Below, in pieces: positions 34,877 to 43,721 of a stretch of DNA of 64,000 nucleotides (position 1 is its first letter; each line of letters opens with the position of its first letter). Below the pieces are notes generated by a model. It saw nothing but the letters and a program-made list of their open reading frames with translations, was not told the DNA's origin and did not search any database. This DNA comes from Bacillus sp. FJAT-29937 (GTDB lineage: Bacteria > Bacillota > Bacilli > Bacillales > Cytobacillaceae), in NCBI RefSeq assembly GCF_001509555.1, contig NZ_LMAS01000010.1:1-64000 (forward strand), read 5' to 3'. Both the position numbers and the translations under genes were made by a program.

Positions 34877-35577
34877 ACGGTGCTCTTTCCATCATTACTG
34901 GAAATCTGTTTTAGTTTTCTGACAATAACCCGCATAATATGTTTATATTCCTCATCTCGAAACATTTCATATAGAATTCGGTAGTCATTATATATATCTA
35001 ATAAACCATCAATCAATAGTTTTCTTTCACGAATACTAGCCAGTATTTCTTTTTCAGTTTTTCGGAAATTGGGGGCCGCTCCTTTTTGTTCTAATGATGT
35101 AGGCAATTTTTCTTTTTTATTCAGCAAATATAACAGCCCTAGCTTTTGGATGAAGGCATCTGCGCTTTCTGCATCAGCAACAATGGTTAATTCCTCTTCC
35201 CCGGCCTCCAGCCATTCACCATCGCTAATTCTCGTGAGCTCATATATGATATCCTCCCAAGCATCTTCCTTATAGCGCCAAATCTCTGTCCGGAATCCTA
35301 CTACCTTAAACAGATCTGATCCATAGCCTTTGACTTGAACTAAATCGCCGAAAAAGTATTTGTATTCTATATCGATATGCTCCTTCTCGATGATTTCTCC
35401 TTCAAACTCGGAAAGCATTTTGAGACTGGACTCCATAAAAAGCCCTTCACTTTTATTCACCTCATATACATACATCCCATCAAGCCATTTAACATCTGTT
35501 ATTTTCCCAACTGTTCCATATATAGTGATCACGACTGTATCACCGATATTATATTTTGACTTTTTCCTATCGCTCAT
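34873..35577 (-). CDS. yodN: YodN-like hypothetical protein
   Basis: 234 residues with two KOW/SH3-like beta segments: YNIGDTVVITIYGTVGKITD and YKYFFGDLVQVKGYGSDLFK, then a helical charged C-terminal third. Position between yozD and yozE corresponds to B. subtilis yodN, a slightly shorter protein; I assign it mainly by synteny. Function unknown. Start at 35577 or the ATG at 35586; neither has ideally spaced ribosome site. Confidence 0.7.
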   Translation of the reverse strand: MSDRKKSKYNIGDTVVITIYGTVGKITDVKWLDGMYVYEVNKSEGLFMESSLKMLSEFEGEIIEKEHIDIEYKYFFGDLVQVKGYGSDLFKVVGFRTEIWRYKEDAWEDIIYELTRISDGEWLEAGEEELTIVADAESADAFIQKLGLLYLLNKKEKLPTSLEQKGAAPNFRKTEKEILASIRERKLLIDGLLDIYNDYRILYEMFRDEEYKHIMRVIVRKLKQISSNDGKSTV

Positions 35578-35813
35578 TTCCTCCATCCTTCCAGGTGTGA
35601 GTCGTGAAATTTAATTACGATATTATATGCAAGGATAGGAAAAATCGGTCCGTATTAAGGAAAACTGATTAAAAATGAATAGAAAGCGGATTGCCAAACT
35701 CCCAACCCAGAATTTAAATGTCGTTGGCTTTATTTCTCTGCGCTGGTGATTACTTCGTACATCAAGGCTTGTTCAATAAAACCGACGACTATTTAGTTTT
35801 TACACAAAAAAAA

Positions 35814-35834
35814 GGCAACCCCAAAAGAGTTACC
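35814..35834 (-). terminator. Intrinsic terminator after yozE
   Basis: GGTAACTC-TTTT-GGGGTTGCC (8 bp with G-T pairs) followed by eight T on the minus strand. Confidence 0.75.
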
Positions 35835-35838
35835 ATGC

Positions 35839-36060
35839 CTATCCTTCTGATATTATATATAATTCCCATGCTTCATCAAAAACTGCCATTCCGTCCATGT
35901 ATCCGCCATTTAACTCTAAATATAAGGTAATTTCATGATAATCTGATGATGTCTTTGGAAAGTCGTGATCTAAGTATGCGTGATTAGCAAAACGGCTAAT
36001 CCGATCCTTAGGGGATGGATGCCGATATTTCATTAAAAAATGGTAAAATGTTTTTGCCAT
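35839..36060 (-). CDS. yozE: YozE family protein (UPF0346)
   Basis: The 73-residue protein matches YozE: FYHFLMKYRHPSPKDRISRF, FANHAYLDHDFPKTSSDYHE and LELNGGYMDGMAVFDEAWELY. The family has a small SAM-like helical fold; function unknown. AGAGGCGG precedes the ATG. Confidence 0.92.
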   Translation of the reverse strand: MAKTFYHFLMKYRHPSPKDRISRFANHAYLDHDFPKTSSDYHEITLYLELNGGYMDGMAVFDEAWELYIISEG

Positions 36061-36150
36061 AATGACCGCCTCTTTAGAAATAAAATAAATGATTGCTTAT
36101 ATATCGTATTCATACTATACGCGATAATCGGAGTTTTCGTCCACAAAAAA

Positions 36151-36170
36151 AGCAACCCAATTAGGTTGCT
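36151..36170 (-). terminator. Intrinsic terminator
   Basis: AGCAACC/GGTTGCT stem with six T following on the minus strand, downstream of the small membrane protein gene. Confidence 0.8.
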
Positions 36171-36216
36171 CTTCCTATGTGTATATTAAGTTATAACTTC
36201 TAAGCTGATTAAGCAG

Positions 36217-36411
36217 TTATTGATAGCGTGATGATTTAGCTAATTCAGTCAGAATCCAAATAATATTAAACATTAATATCGCCACGGTAATCGGAACAGC
36301 CTGCAGCCAGTTTTTCCCATAGTTTTCTTTGATCACACCAGCATAAAATCCACAGAAAAATAAAGCAAACATAGCAACTGCAAGCATAACCATTAAAGTT
36401 AGTTGCATCAT
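36217..36411 (-). CDS. Small membrane protein, two helices
   Basis: A 64-residue protein with two hydrophobic segments (LTLMVMLAVAMFALFFCGFY and AVPITVAILMFNIIWILTEL) joined by a basic loop (KENYGKNW). Not recognised. ATG 36411 has GGGAGGAAG upstream; the reading to 36453 begins earlier without a site. Confidence 0.6.
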   Translation of the reverse strand: MMQLTLMVMLAVAMFALFFCGFYAGVIKENYGKNWLQAVPITVAILMFNIIWILTELAKSSRYQ

Positions 36412-36678
36412 ACTTACTTCCTCCCTAAGTAAATGAATATCCCCTATATTCATTATAAAGAGAGAGGAAACGAAGTTTGTGAATAAAACGTGAATTCTTT
36501 GTGAATTATGATATAAATCACAATTACGTAAAGAGACTTTTGATTTGTTAAATAGATGATGGAGAATGGATAGTGATGTGTGGAGAAAACTTCATAGTGC
36601 TCGTTTTTACTGGATCTCCACCAAAATGCGTGTAGGAGAACCTGTTAAAAAAGGATATCTAAAAGTTATATGACAAAA

Positions 36679-36698
36679 GGCACCCATTTCAGAGTGCC
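36679..36698 (-). terminator. Intrinsic terminator after yokU
   Basis: GGCACTC-TGAAAT-GGGTGCC hairpin with TTTTG following on the minus strand. Confidence 0.65.
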
Positions 36699-36719
36699 AT
36701 TCATCCATTAGAAAACTCA

Positions 36720-37004
36720 CTAAGAAGAAAAATCAAAATAATTTCTTTTCAATAATCTAGGCTGCGCCATTAAATTTGTAAATGTGGTTTCTTGGCCGAT
36801 TTCCTTTGTATTGATCAGAAATAATTGGTCATCAATTTCTTTCACTAGCTGATCTGTTTGGTATTCCATCTGACAGTCCCGACAAAAGACGGTTGGGACC
36901 TCACTAATTTTTATCGCTCTTGAACCATCGGGCAGTTCCCAATAAACATCCCCGTTTGCGGTTTTGATCTTTTCACTATCACACCAGGCACATGTTTCCT
37001 TCAC
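36720..37004 (-). CDS. yokU: YokU family zinc-finger protein
   Basis: The 94-residue protein has CAWCDSEKI and FCRDCQMEYQ (CxxC pairs) of the YokU/YgiT-type zinc finger group. It directly follows kamA (12 bases), as a neighbour of kamA in B. subtilis, and is probably cotranscribed from the sigma-54 promoter. Function unknown. GTG start behind GGGGGGAA. Confidence 0.85.
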   Translation of the reverse strand: MKETCAWCDSEKIKTANGDVYWELPDGSRAIKISEVPTVFCRDCQMEYQTDQLVKEIDDQLFLINTKEIGQETTFTNLMAQPRLLKRNYFDFSS

Positions 37005-37016
37005 GATATTCCCCCC

Positions 37017-38441
37017 TTATTCACTGGCAATTGCTTTTATATCTGAATCAACAGGTTTTGGCTTCACTTGCTGCGCCATGAACTTCTTCTCTTTTAGCTG
37101 ATCCCGTTTTTCCCGTTTATCTTTTAACGATGCATGTGATGGATCATGCTCATATTTTTCTCGGCGCTCAAGTCGTACTAAACCTTCTGGTACTAGGTTA
37201 AATTTCTGATCATTCATCAATCCAGCAATCCCCACATTCGATTGTTTCGCTTCCATATCTGGATAAATTTCTTTGAAGTATCCCTCCGCACGCCCCGGCA
37301 CATAGTTCTCTGGTTCTGGATAAGTCGTAATTACCCCCTCAAAATTTCGAAGCACTACCTTATTAGCACTTTGCGAAATTAAATAGTTAGGCTGAAGAGC
37401 TATTTTTCCACCGCCTCCAGGTGCATCGACGACAAAGGTAGGTACGGCATAACCTGATGTGTGCCCGCGCAGTCCTTCAATAATCTCAAGCCCCTTTGAA
37501 ACCGGAGCACGGAAATGGCCGATTCCTTCGGACAAGTCACATTGGTAAATATAATATGGACGGACTCTAATTTTTACGAGGTCATGCATGAGTCTCTTCA
37601 TAATTGGTACACTGTCATTTATTCCAGCCAGTATGACAGATTGATTGCCTAGTGGTACACCAGCATTGGCGAGCATTTCACAGGCCCTTTTCGAATCCTC
37701 TGTTATTTCAATTGATGTATTGAAATGAGTATTCAGCCAAATCGGGTGGTATTTTTTCAAAATATTGCAGAGGTTTTCGGTAATTCTTTGTGGAAACACA
37801 ACTGGCGCTCTAGTGCCAATTCGAATAATTTCAACATGATCAATTTCGCGCAGGTTTCTTAATATATATTCCAAAATATTATCATTTATCAAAAGCCCGT
37901 CGCCGCCAGATATGAGAACATCTCTAACCTGTGGCGTATTTCTAATATAGTCGATCGCTGTATCCAGCTGTTTCTTAGGGACGCCCATTCCAATTTGTCC
38001 GGAAAAACGGCGTCTCGTACAATAGCGGCAATACATAGAGCATTGATTAGTCACAAGAAAGAGAACACGGTCTGGATAACGATGCGTTAGTCCGGGAACT
38101 GGGGAGTCCTCATCTTCATGGAGCGGATCCTCCAGGTCATACTTCGTTTTGTAAATTTCCTGTGAAATGGGTACTGATTGCATCCGAATCGGGCAGCGTG
38201 GATCATCTGGATTCATTAATGAAGCATAATAAGGTGTAATATTTAAGGGAATAGTCTTCGTAGAAATTCTTACGCCTTCCTCTTCCTCAGGTGTAAGATT
38301 AATAACCTTCTTTAAATCATCAACCGTACGAACAGTATTTGTTAATTGCCATAACCAATCATTCCATTGCTCCTCAGTAACATCCTTCCAAAGCTCAATA
38401 TCCTTCCAATGACGATCAGGCTTATATAAAAATGATTTCAT
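37017..38441 (-). CDS. kamA: L-lysine 2,3-aminomutase
   Basis: KamA is a radical-SAM, PLP-dependent enzyme converting L-lysine to L-beta-lysine. The 474-residue protein (B. subtilis: 471) shows the cluster motif CSMYCRYCTRR, SGGDGLL, the GNQSVILAGIN segment, YYIYQCDLSEG and the PLP-region VDAPGGGGKI. ATG 38441 is preceded by GAGGAGGAG. A sigma-54-type promoter lies 36 bases upstream of the ATG, so expression likely depends on SigL and the activator encoded upstream. Confidence 0.97.
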   Translation of the reverse strand: MKSFLYKPDRHWKDIELWKDVTEEQWNDWLWQLTNTVRTVDDLKKVINLTPEEEEGVRISTKTIPLNITPYYASLMNPDDPRCPIRMQSVPISQEIYKTKYDLEDPLHEDEDSPVPGLTHRYPDRVLFLVTNQCSMYCRYCTRRRFSGQIGMGVPKKQLDTAIDYIRNTPQVRDVLISGGDGLLINDNILEYILRNLREIDHVEIIRIGTRAPVVFPQRITENLCNILKKYHPIWLNTHFNTSIEITEDSKRACEMLANAGVPLGNQSVILAGINDSVPIMKRLMHDLVKIRVRPYYIYQCDLSEGIGHFRAPVSKGLEIIEGLRGHTSGYAVPTFVVDAPGGGGKIALQPNYLISQSANKVVLRNFEGVITTYPEPENYVPGRAEGYFKEIYPDMEAKQSNVGIAGLMNDQKFNLVPEGLVRLERREKYEHDPSHASLKDKREKRDQLKEKKFMAQQVKPKPVDSDIKAIASE

Positions 38442-38476
38442 CGTACTCCTCCTCAAAAAATGTCTTATTAACAATT

Positions 38477-38494
38477 ATGCAAGTACTGTGCCAA
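38477..38494 (-). promoter_or_regulatory. Sigma-54 (SigL) promoter of kamA
   Basis: The minus strand reads TTGGCACAGTACTTGCAT: GG and GC at the -24 and -12 positions with the full TTGGCAC-N5-TTGCA consensus. The start codon of kamA is about 36 bases downstream and a sigma-54 activator gene precedes it. Confidence 0.92.
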
Positions 38495-38530
38495 ATTAGA
38501 AATTCCTCATACAATTTATGCCTAATTCGC

Positions 38531-38549
38531 TTAATACGTCCTGTATTAA
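38531..38549 (-). promoter_or_regulatory. Candidate activator-binding palindrome upstream of kamA
   Basis: TTAATACAGGACGTATTAA is a perfect 7-bp palindrome with a five-base centre, about 37 bases upstream of the sigma-54 element. Its place fits an upstream activating sequence for the adjacent enhancer-binding protein. Confidence 0.5.
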
Positions 38550-38611
38550 TAAGGCTTTGAGGTATTGATTTTTTTTAAGGGGGGAATTTTCCAGGAAAAA
38601 AGGCAAGAAAA

Positions 38612-38631
38612 AATGCCGAAAATCCGGCATT
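38612..38631 (-). terminator. Intrinsic terminator after the sigma-54 activator gene
   Basis: AATGCCG-GATTTT-CGGCATT, then a T-run on the minus strand. It separates the regulator from kamA, so kamA needs its own promoter. Confidence 0.8.
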
Positions 38632-38651
38632 TATTAAGGAGATGATTAAGG

Positions 38652-40067
38652 CTAGTAAACCTTATTTATTTCGAGCTTGATCATCTTGTATTGTAAGGTT
38701 TGTCTGGGAATGTCCAAGAGCTTTGCAGCCTGCTTAACATTCCCATCTGTTTGCTTAAGAGCGTCTAGAATAAGCTTTTCTTCCAGCTTCTGCAAATGAT
38801 CTTTTAACGATAAGCTATGATTTTTCTCGTCTATTTTCAATGTGCGGAGGTTTTGCTTCATCATTACAGGGAGGTCATCCGTGGTCAGCAAATCTCCTTC
38901 ACAGACATTCATCATGTATTCAATGGCATGCTTAAATTCCCTAACATTCCCCGGCCATTTATAGGCAAGGAATTGTTCAAGAACTTGATTGTCAGCACCT
39001 TTAACTGTTTTCCTTAATACCTTATTAAACGATGAAACAAAGTGGTCGAGAAGATGTATAATATCCTCTTTCCTTTCTCTTAGTGGAGGCAATCTGAAGG
39101 TTAATACATTTATTCGATAGAAAAGATCACTCCTAATTTGCTGATTCTCCATAGCTTTTTGAGGGTGGATATTCATTGCAGCAATAATTCGAACGTCAAC
39201 AAAGGTACTCTCTGTACTTCCAACCCTTCTCACATGCCCATCTTCCAAAACACGGAGAAGCTTTGCTTGGAGCTCAATTGGCATCGTATGAATTTCATCT
39301 AAAAAAAGCGTGCCACCATCAGCAAGCTCAAATAAGCCAGAACGGTCAACAGCACCAGTATAACTGCCTTTAGATGTACCGAATAATATGCTTTCCAGCA
39401 ATGATTCGGGAATGGCCGCACAGTTCTGAGCAATGAATGGACCGTTTGCTCTTAAAGATACATGGTGAATTCCTTGTACAAATAATTCCTTTCCAGAGCC
39501 GCTTTCACCAAAAACCATGATAGGGGAGTCTGATTTTGCCAGCTTCTTAGCCTCATTTTTAACTTCATTAAGCTCAGGACTCACAGTTAAAAGATTGTCC
39601 AGTGTGTATTGTGTGCTGCTTGAAGATTTTCTTTTGCTCTTCGAAGCAGTCTTCATCTGTTTCTGTAAATCAATCAAGCTCTCAGAAAGGAGCTTTAGCC
39701 TGGAATAGTCTTTTGCTATTTCAACAGCCCCAACTGTTTTCCCATTTACTCTAATAGGCAATGTTGTATTGATCGTATCGATTTGGCGGCCATGGGCATT
39801 GACATATGACTGTGATTGATTATAAATGGGCTTATTTGTTTTGATGACTTTTAATAGTGTACTTGTCTGTTCAGTTAATGAAGGAAATGCCGTTAACAGC
39901 GGTTTTCCTAATACTTCATCTACATTCATTCCATCATGCTTTGCGGCAATTTCATTATAATAAATAGTTTCCCCGTCTATATCTACTACATGGATTCCCT
40001 CATCAATTCCATTTAATATCGCAGAGAGAACCTCTTTTGATTTCACATGTATTTCAGTGATCCTCAT
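38652..40067 (-). CDS. Sigma-54-dependent enhancer-binding activator (RocR-type)
   Basis: The roughly 471-residue regulator has an N-terminal PAS domain (about 12-125, GIDEGIHVVDIDGETIYYN), an AAA+ domain (Walker A GESGSGKE, sigma-54 loop as GSYTGA, Walker B GGTLFLDEIH, PPLRERKEDI) and a Fis-type HTH (NVKQAAKLLDIPRQTLQYKM). The GAFTGA loop reads GSYTGA, a variant in which the Thr-Gly-Ala is kept. It lies between the lysine-catabolic genes yodP and kamA, so it probably activates kamA. Start near 40067; the ribosome site is tight against the ATG. Confidence 0.9.
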   Translation of the reverse strand: MRITEIHVKSKEVLSAILNGIDEGIHVVDIDGETIYYNEIAAKHDGMNVDEVLGKPLLTAFPSLTEQTSTLLKVIKTNKPIYNQSQSYVNAHGRQIDTINTTLPIRVNGKTVGAVEIAKDYSRLKLLSESLIDLQKQMKTASKSKRKSSSSTQYTLDNLLTVSPELNEVKNEAKKLAKSDSPIMVFGESGSGKELFVQGIHHVSLRANGPFIAQNCAAIPESLLESILFGTSKGSYTGAVDRSGLFELADGGTLFLDEIHTMPIELQAKLLRVLEDGHVRRVGSTESTFVDVRIIAAMNIHPQKAMENQQIRSDLFYRINVLTFRLPPLRERKEDIIHLLDHFVSSFNKVLRKTVKGADNQVLEQFLAYKWPGNVREFKHAIEYMMNVCEGDLLTTDDLPVMMKQNLRTLKIDEKNHSLSLKDHLQKLEEKLILDALKQTDGNVKQAAKLLDIPRQTLQYKMIKLEINKVY

Positions 40068-40168
40068 CCCCTCCCTGCTAATATATATGTTCAAGTGCCT
40101 AAAATTAGGCTTTTTGCTGCCGAAAACATGGCATTTTCTTTTTACAACACCTGAGAATCATATAAAAT

Positions 40169-41026
40169 TCATCTATTTAGAGATAGGTCCTTCACCCATA
40201 CATTCATATCTTCAAGTTTGTCAAAAATATAGCAATTATTAGTCAGCCTGCCCCGATAGCAGTAGCCAAGCTGATGAAGTGCTGCATTCATTCCGAACGA
40301 TAAAGCCCTTGCAATTGAATAGGCACAATACACCCCATTAGACTTCAATTCATTTTCAAGCTTTTCTAATAAAATTTTCATGAGACCATGTTTTCGATGT
40401 TGAGGCAATGTTGCACAATCAGTTACTTCTGCATTTTTGTAAAAGTCATTCACTTCAGCAGATGCAGCACTGACAACCTTGCCATTGATCAGGAAGCCAT
40501 AATAAATTGTTCCTTCCTTCATCGTTTCAATAATATATTTTGGATCATTAAGCGGTGTTGGATAAATTTGAAACACTTCTTCATAAAGAGCTGCAAGAGG
40601 TTCCGCATCTTCTATGGTTAGCTTTTTAAGAATATATTCCTGTGGCGGTTTCACTGGCTTTAAGTATTGTTCAAGCTTCATAACGTTGTCTGATATGGAA
40701 TCTTCTTTAAGCCACTGAACGCTTGTCCTTCTCTCGGTTGTATAATATTTGCAGAAAAAATACATATCAGAGCCTAGAAAATAGCCGTCAATCATCGCTT
40801 CACACATATAACCGCACTTCATCAGCAAGGGGAATTGTTCACTTCTTCCTTTCAGAATCAATTTTTCCGCTTGCAGCTCTTTTGCCATTTCTTCAGCTTT
40901 TTCTGCTCCTTGCAAAACATCTCCATATAAATCATCTACGCGGATTCGTTTATTAAACAAATCTATATAAACCTTCATCGTAAAGTTCTCATTCTTAATC
41001 AATTGCACATCCGCAATTGATTCCAT
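40169..41026 (-). CDS. ablB: Beta-lysine N6-acetyltransferase
   Basis: AblB (YodP) acetylates L-beta-lysine at N6, giving N6-acetyl-beta-lysine. The 285-residue protein has a family-specific N-terminal part (VYIDLFNKRIRVDDLYG, LLMKCGYMCEAMIDGYF) and a GNAT domain from about residue 130 (ASAEVNDFYKNAEVTDCATLPQHRKHGLM). Paired with kamA in Bacillaceae and methanogens. AGGGATGG precedes the ATG. It follows yodQ by 44 bases. Confidence 0.92.
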   Translation of the reverse strand: MESIADVQLIKNENFTMKVYIDLFNKRIRVDDLYGDVLQGAEKAEEMAKELQAEKLILKGRSEQFPLLMKCGYMCEAMIDGYFLGSDMYFFCKYYTTERRTSVQWLKEDSISDNVMKLEQYLKPVKPPQEYILKKLTIEDAEPLAALYEEVFQIYPTPLNDPKYIIETMKEGTIYYGFLINGKVVSAASAEVNDFYKNAEVTDCATLPQHRKHGLMKILLEKLENELKSNGVYCAYSIARALSFGMNAALHQLGYCYRGRLTNNCYIFDKLEDMNVWVKDLSLNR

Positions 41027-41070
41027 AATCCATCCCTCATTTCATTAAAGGGGCCCAGGGGACCCCTCTT

Positions 41071-42339
41071 TTATTCTGTTTCCTCATTAATCCCACACCA
41101 ATTAATGATTGATAAGGCAATGATTTCTGCCGCTTCAAATATATCATCTATGGAAATATACTCATTTACATCATGAGCGGCGGCAGTTACTCCTGGACCA
41201 AATACAACGACAGGCGTGTTGCCTACAACAGATAGGATTCCGCCATCGGTTCCCCAAGGAGATGCCTCGATAATCGGTTGTGTTGTTTTTACTTGTTCGA
41301 ATGCATCTGAAATTGTTTCCATAAGAGGATGTTTATCTTCTAAATTCCCTGGCAGCCATCTGCCGCCAAACCATTCGACTTTCGGCGGATTTTCACTTAG
41401 CCACTGATCGTTGCTGACCACTTCCATTAAGGCATCTGCCAGCTCATTCTCAGCATCTGCCATTTGTTCATGTGGAGCGACACCCATTCTTCCTTCAATG
41501 ACCGCTATGTCAGGGACAGAAGATGGCCATTCACCGCTGTGAATTTTTCCAATATTAATCGGAATGGGGATCGGGATATGTTGATATAGCGGATCTGTTA
41601 TTTTCTCATTTCTTCGTTTCTCTAATTCTTGTAATTTATGAATGACGAGCACCATTTTCTCTATCGCACTAACCCCTTCATACCTAGTCCCGCCATGCGC
41701 TGAACGGCCTTTTACTGTAATGCGAAACCACATCGATCCTTGTTGTTTTGGAAAGAGCTTCATATTTGTCGGTTCAGGGATTATGGCACCATCTGCCTTG
41801 TACCCTCTTAACACAGCTGCGAGCGTTCCAGCCCCGCCGCTTTCTTCTTCAATGACACTTTGAAAAATCACATCCCCTCTAAGCTGAACCTCCAGATTGA
41901 TTATAGCCTCTATGGCGAGAAGCAGTGCCACAGAGCCCCCTTTCATATCAGTTGATCCCCTGCCATATAATTTACCATTTTCAATATGGCCACTAAAAGG
42001 GTCGTGGTTCCAATCCTCCCGGTCTCCCTCTGGGACTACATCGATATGTCCATTTAATATGAGTGACCTTCCTCCGCCAGATCCTTTTAGGACCCCAACC
42101 ACGTTGGGATTTCCTGTAAAATCCTTTCGATCAGAACAGAATTTAGGATGTTTCATTAGCTGTTCATCGCCAATTTCCCAAATATCAACATGGAGACCGA
42201 GCTCTCTGCATTTTTCAATGATGATCGCCTGAGCCTTGCTTTCATTTCCACGAATGCTGCCTTCCTGAACAAGCCTTTGAAGGAGGTGAATTCCTTTTTT
42301 TCGATTTTTCTGCAGCCATTCCTTTATTCCCCCTTGCAT
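41071..42339 (-). CDS. yodQ: M20/ArgE-DapE family deacylase, YodQ-like
   Basis: The 422-residue enzyme is a di-zinc M20 amidohydrolase: LNGHIDVVPEGD (first His/Asp), GRGSTDMKGGSVA, EEESGGAGT (catalytic Glu pair), ADGAIIPEPT and VVFGPGVTAAAHDVNEYI (last His). B. subtilis YodQ has the same neighbours. It may remove the acetyl group from an intermediate of the beta-lysine route; substrate is inferred. Confidence 0.9.
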   Translation of the reverse strand: MQGGIKEWLQKNRKKGIHLLQRLVQEGSIRGNESKAQAIIIEKCRELGLHVDIWEIGDEQLMKHPKFCSDRKDFTGNPNVVGVLKGSGGGRSLILNGHIDVVPEGDREDWNHDPFSGHIENGKLYGRGSTDMKGGSVALLLAIEAIINLEVQLRGDVIFQSVIEEESGGAGTLAAVLRGYKADGAIIPEPTNMKLFPKQQGSMWFRITVKGRSAHGGTRYEGVSAIEKMVLVIHKLQELEKRRNEKITDPLYQHIPIPIPINIGKIHSGEWPSSVPDIAVIEGRMGVAPHEQMADAENELADALMEVVSNDQWLSENPPKVEWFGGRWLPGNLEDKHPLMETISDAFEQVKTTQPIIEASPWGTDGGILSVVGNTPVVVFGPGVTAAAHDVNEYISIDDIFEAAEIIALSIINWCGINEETE

Positions 42340-42381
42340 TCCACCACTCCTCTCTATCGTACCAAATTCCGCCTATTTTGG

Positions 42382-43044
42382 TTAATCTATGATTCTAAGA
42401 TGATCGCTTATCTGAAATTCACAGTCCGTTTTCATTTTTATTTCATCAATTGTGTGTGGTGAGAATATTTCGGTTAGGATTAATCCCTCTGTCGTCACTT
42501 GAAAGGCAGCCATCTCTGTAATAATGATGTCAACACAGCTTGAAGAGGTTAACGGAAGGGAGCACTTCTTTACTATTTTTGCTTTTCCATGCTTATCCGT
42601 ATGACTCATGACGACAATCACTTTTTTTGCCTTCTGCGCGAGCTCCATTGCCCCGCCCATTCCAGGTACCTTTTTCCCTGGAACGATCCAATTCGCTAAA
42701 TCGCCTTTTTCACTTACTTCTAAAGAACCAAGAATGGTCATATCCACTCTTCCCCGCCTAATCATGCCAAAGGAAATGGCACTATCACAATACGATGCAC
42801 CTTCGATAACGGTCACCGGAAACCCGCCTGCATTACAAAGATTTTCATCCTCCTCCCCCTTCACTGGGCTTGGCCCCATCCCAGTGATGCCATTTTCCGC
42901 ATGAAAAATAACATTCATTTGTTCAGGCAAAAAATTTGGGACAAGAGATGGAATGCCAATACCTAGATTCACGACCATTCCATCTTTGATCTCCTCTGCA
43001 GCACGCTTGGCAATTTTATTACGTATTTCTATTCCCATGCCCAT
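42382..43044 (-). CDS. yodR: CoA-transferase subunit B, YodR-like
   Basis: 220 residues of the 3-oxoacid CoA-transferase beta-subunit family: VNLGIGIPSLVPNFLP, HAENGITGMG with the catalytic Glu, GGFPVTVIEGASYCDSA, and VKKCSLPLTSSSCVDIIITE. It acts with YodS. Its start overlaps the end of yodS by 16 bases or so; ATG 43044 (GGGGTG eight bases upstream) is preferred over TTG 43050. Confidence 0.93.
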   Translation of the reverse strand: MGMGIEIRNKIAKRAAEEIKDGMVVNLGIGIPSLVPNFLPEQMNVIFHAENGITGMGPSPVKGEEDENLCNAGGFPVTVIEGASYCDSAISFGMIRRGRVDMTILGSLEVSEKGDLANWIVPGKKVPGMGGAMELAQKAKKVIVVMSHTDKHGKAKIVKKCSLPLTSSSCVDIIITEMAAFQVTTEGLILTEIFSPHTIDEIKMKTDCEFQISDHLRIID

Positions 43045-43721
43045 TTCCAATTCACCCCTTTAGAAGGAACAATATAATCAACAAAAACCCCTGGTGTAAC
43101 CACTTCATCCGGATCAAGGCTTCCAACAGGGACAATTTCCTCCACCTCGGCAATTGTAATATTTCCTGCCATTGCGACAAGAGGATTTGTATTTCGTGCA
43201 CTTTTATCGTAGATTAGATTGCCGAACGAGTCTGCTTTTTTTGCAAATACGATGGATACATCGCCTGTTAATGCCGTTTCGACTATATATTGTTTACCAC
43301 CAAGAATGACTGTCTGTTTATTGCTGGAAACCAATTCATTATCCATTCCAATGTCTGATAGAATTCCACCTAATCCTACTCCGCCAGCCCTTATTCTCTC
43401 CGCAAGAATGCCTTGTGGTGAAAATTCGACCTCAAGTTTTCCTTCTGTCATTAATTGACCGGCAACAGGATTTGATCCAATATGAGAAGCAATAATTTTT
43501 CGTACTTTCCCTTGGCTGACAATTTTGCCTATCCCAATATGAGGAAATCCAGTATCATTCCCAATCAGTGTAAGGTCCCTAATTCCCTTTTCTAGAATTC
43601 CATCAATTATTGTTGGAGGAGAGCCGATTCCACCGAAGCCGCCGAACAGGATGGTCATTCCATCAGTGAAATACTCTAATGCTGCTTCGATCGATATTAT
43701 TTTTTTGAAGGAGTTATCCAT
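43029..43721 (-). CDS. yodS: CoA-transferase subunit A, YodS-like
   Basis: 230 residues of the 3-oxoacid CoA-transferase alpha-subunit family: TILFGGFGGIGSPPTIIDGI, LIGNDTGF, KIIASHIGSNP, EFSPQGILAERIRAGG and ALTGDVSIVFAKKADSFGN. Forms the heterodimer with YodR, transferring CoA to an acid intermediate of lysine breakdown. Its ATG overlaps the yodT stop by one base (TAATG). Confidence 0.93.
   Translation of the reverse strand: MDNSFKKIISIEAALEYFTDGMTILFGGFGGIGSPPTIIDGILEKGIRDLTLIGNDTGFPHIGIGKIVSQGKVRKIIASHIGSNPVAGQLMTEGKLEVEFSPQGILAERIRAGGVGLGGILSDIGMDNELVSSNKQTVILGGKQYIVETALTGDVSIVFAKKADSFGNLIYDKSARNTNPLVAMAGNITIAEVEEIVPVGSLDPDEVVTPGVFVDYIVPSKGVNWKWAWE

Noticed and set aside
35718..35930. 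70-codon plus-strand ORF
   Set aside because: No ribosome site; runs through the yozE terminator and into yozE antisense.
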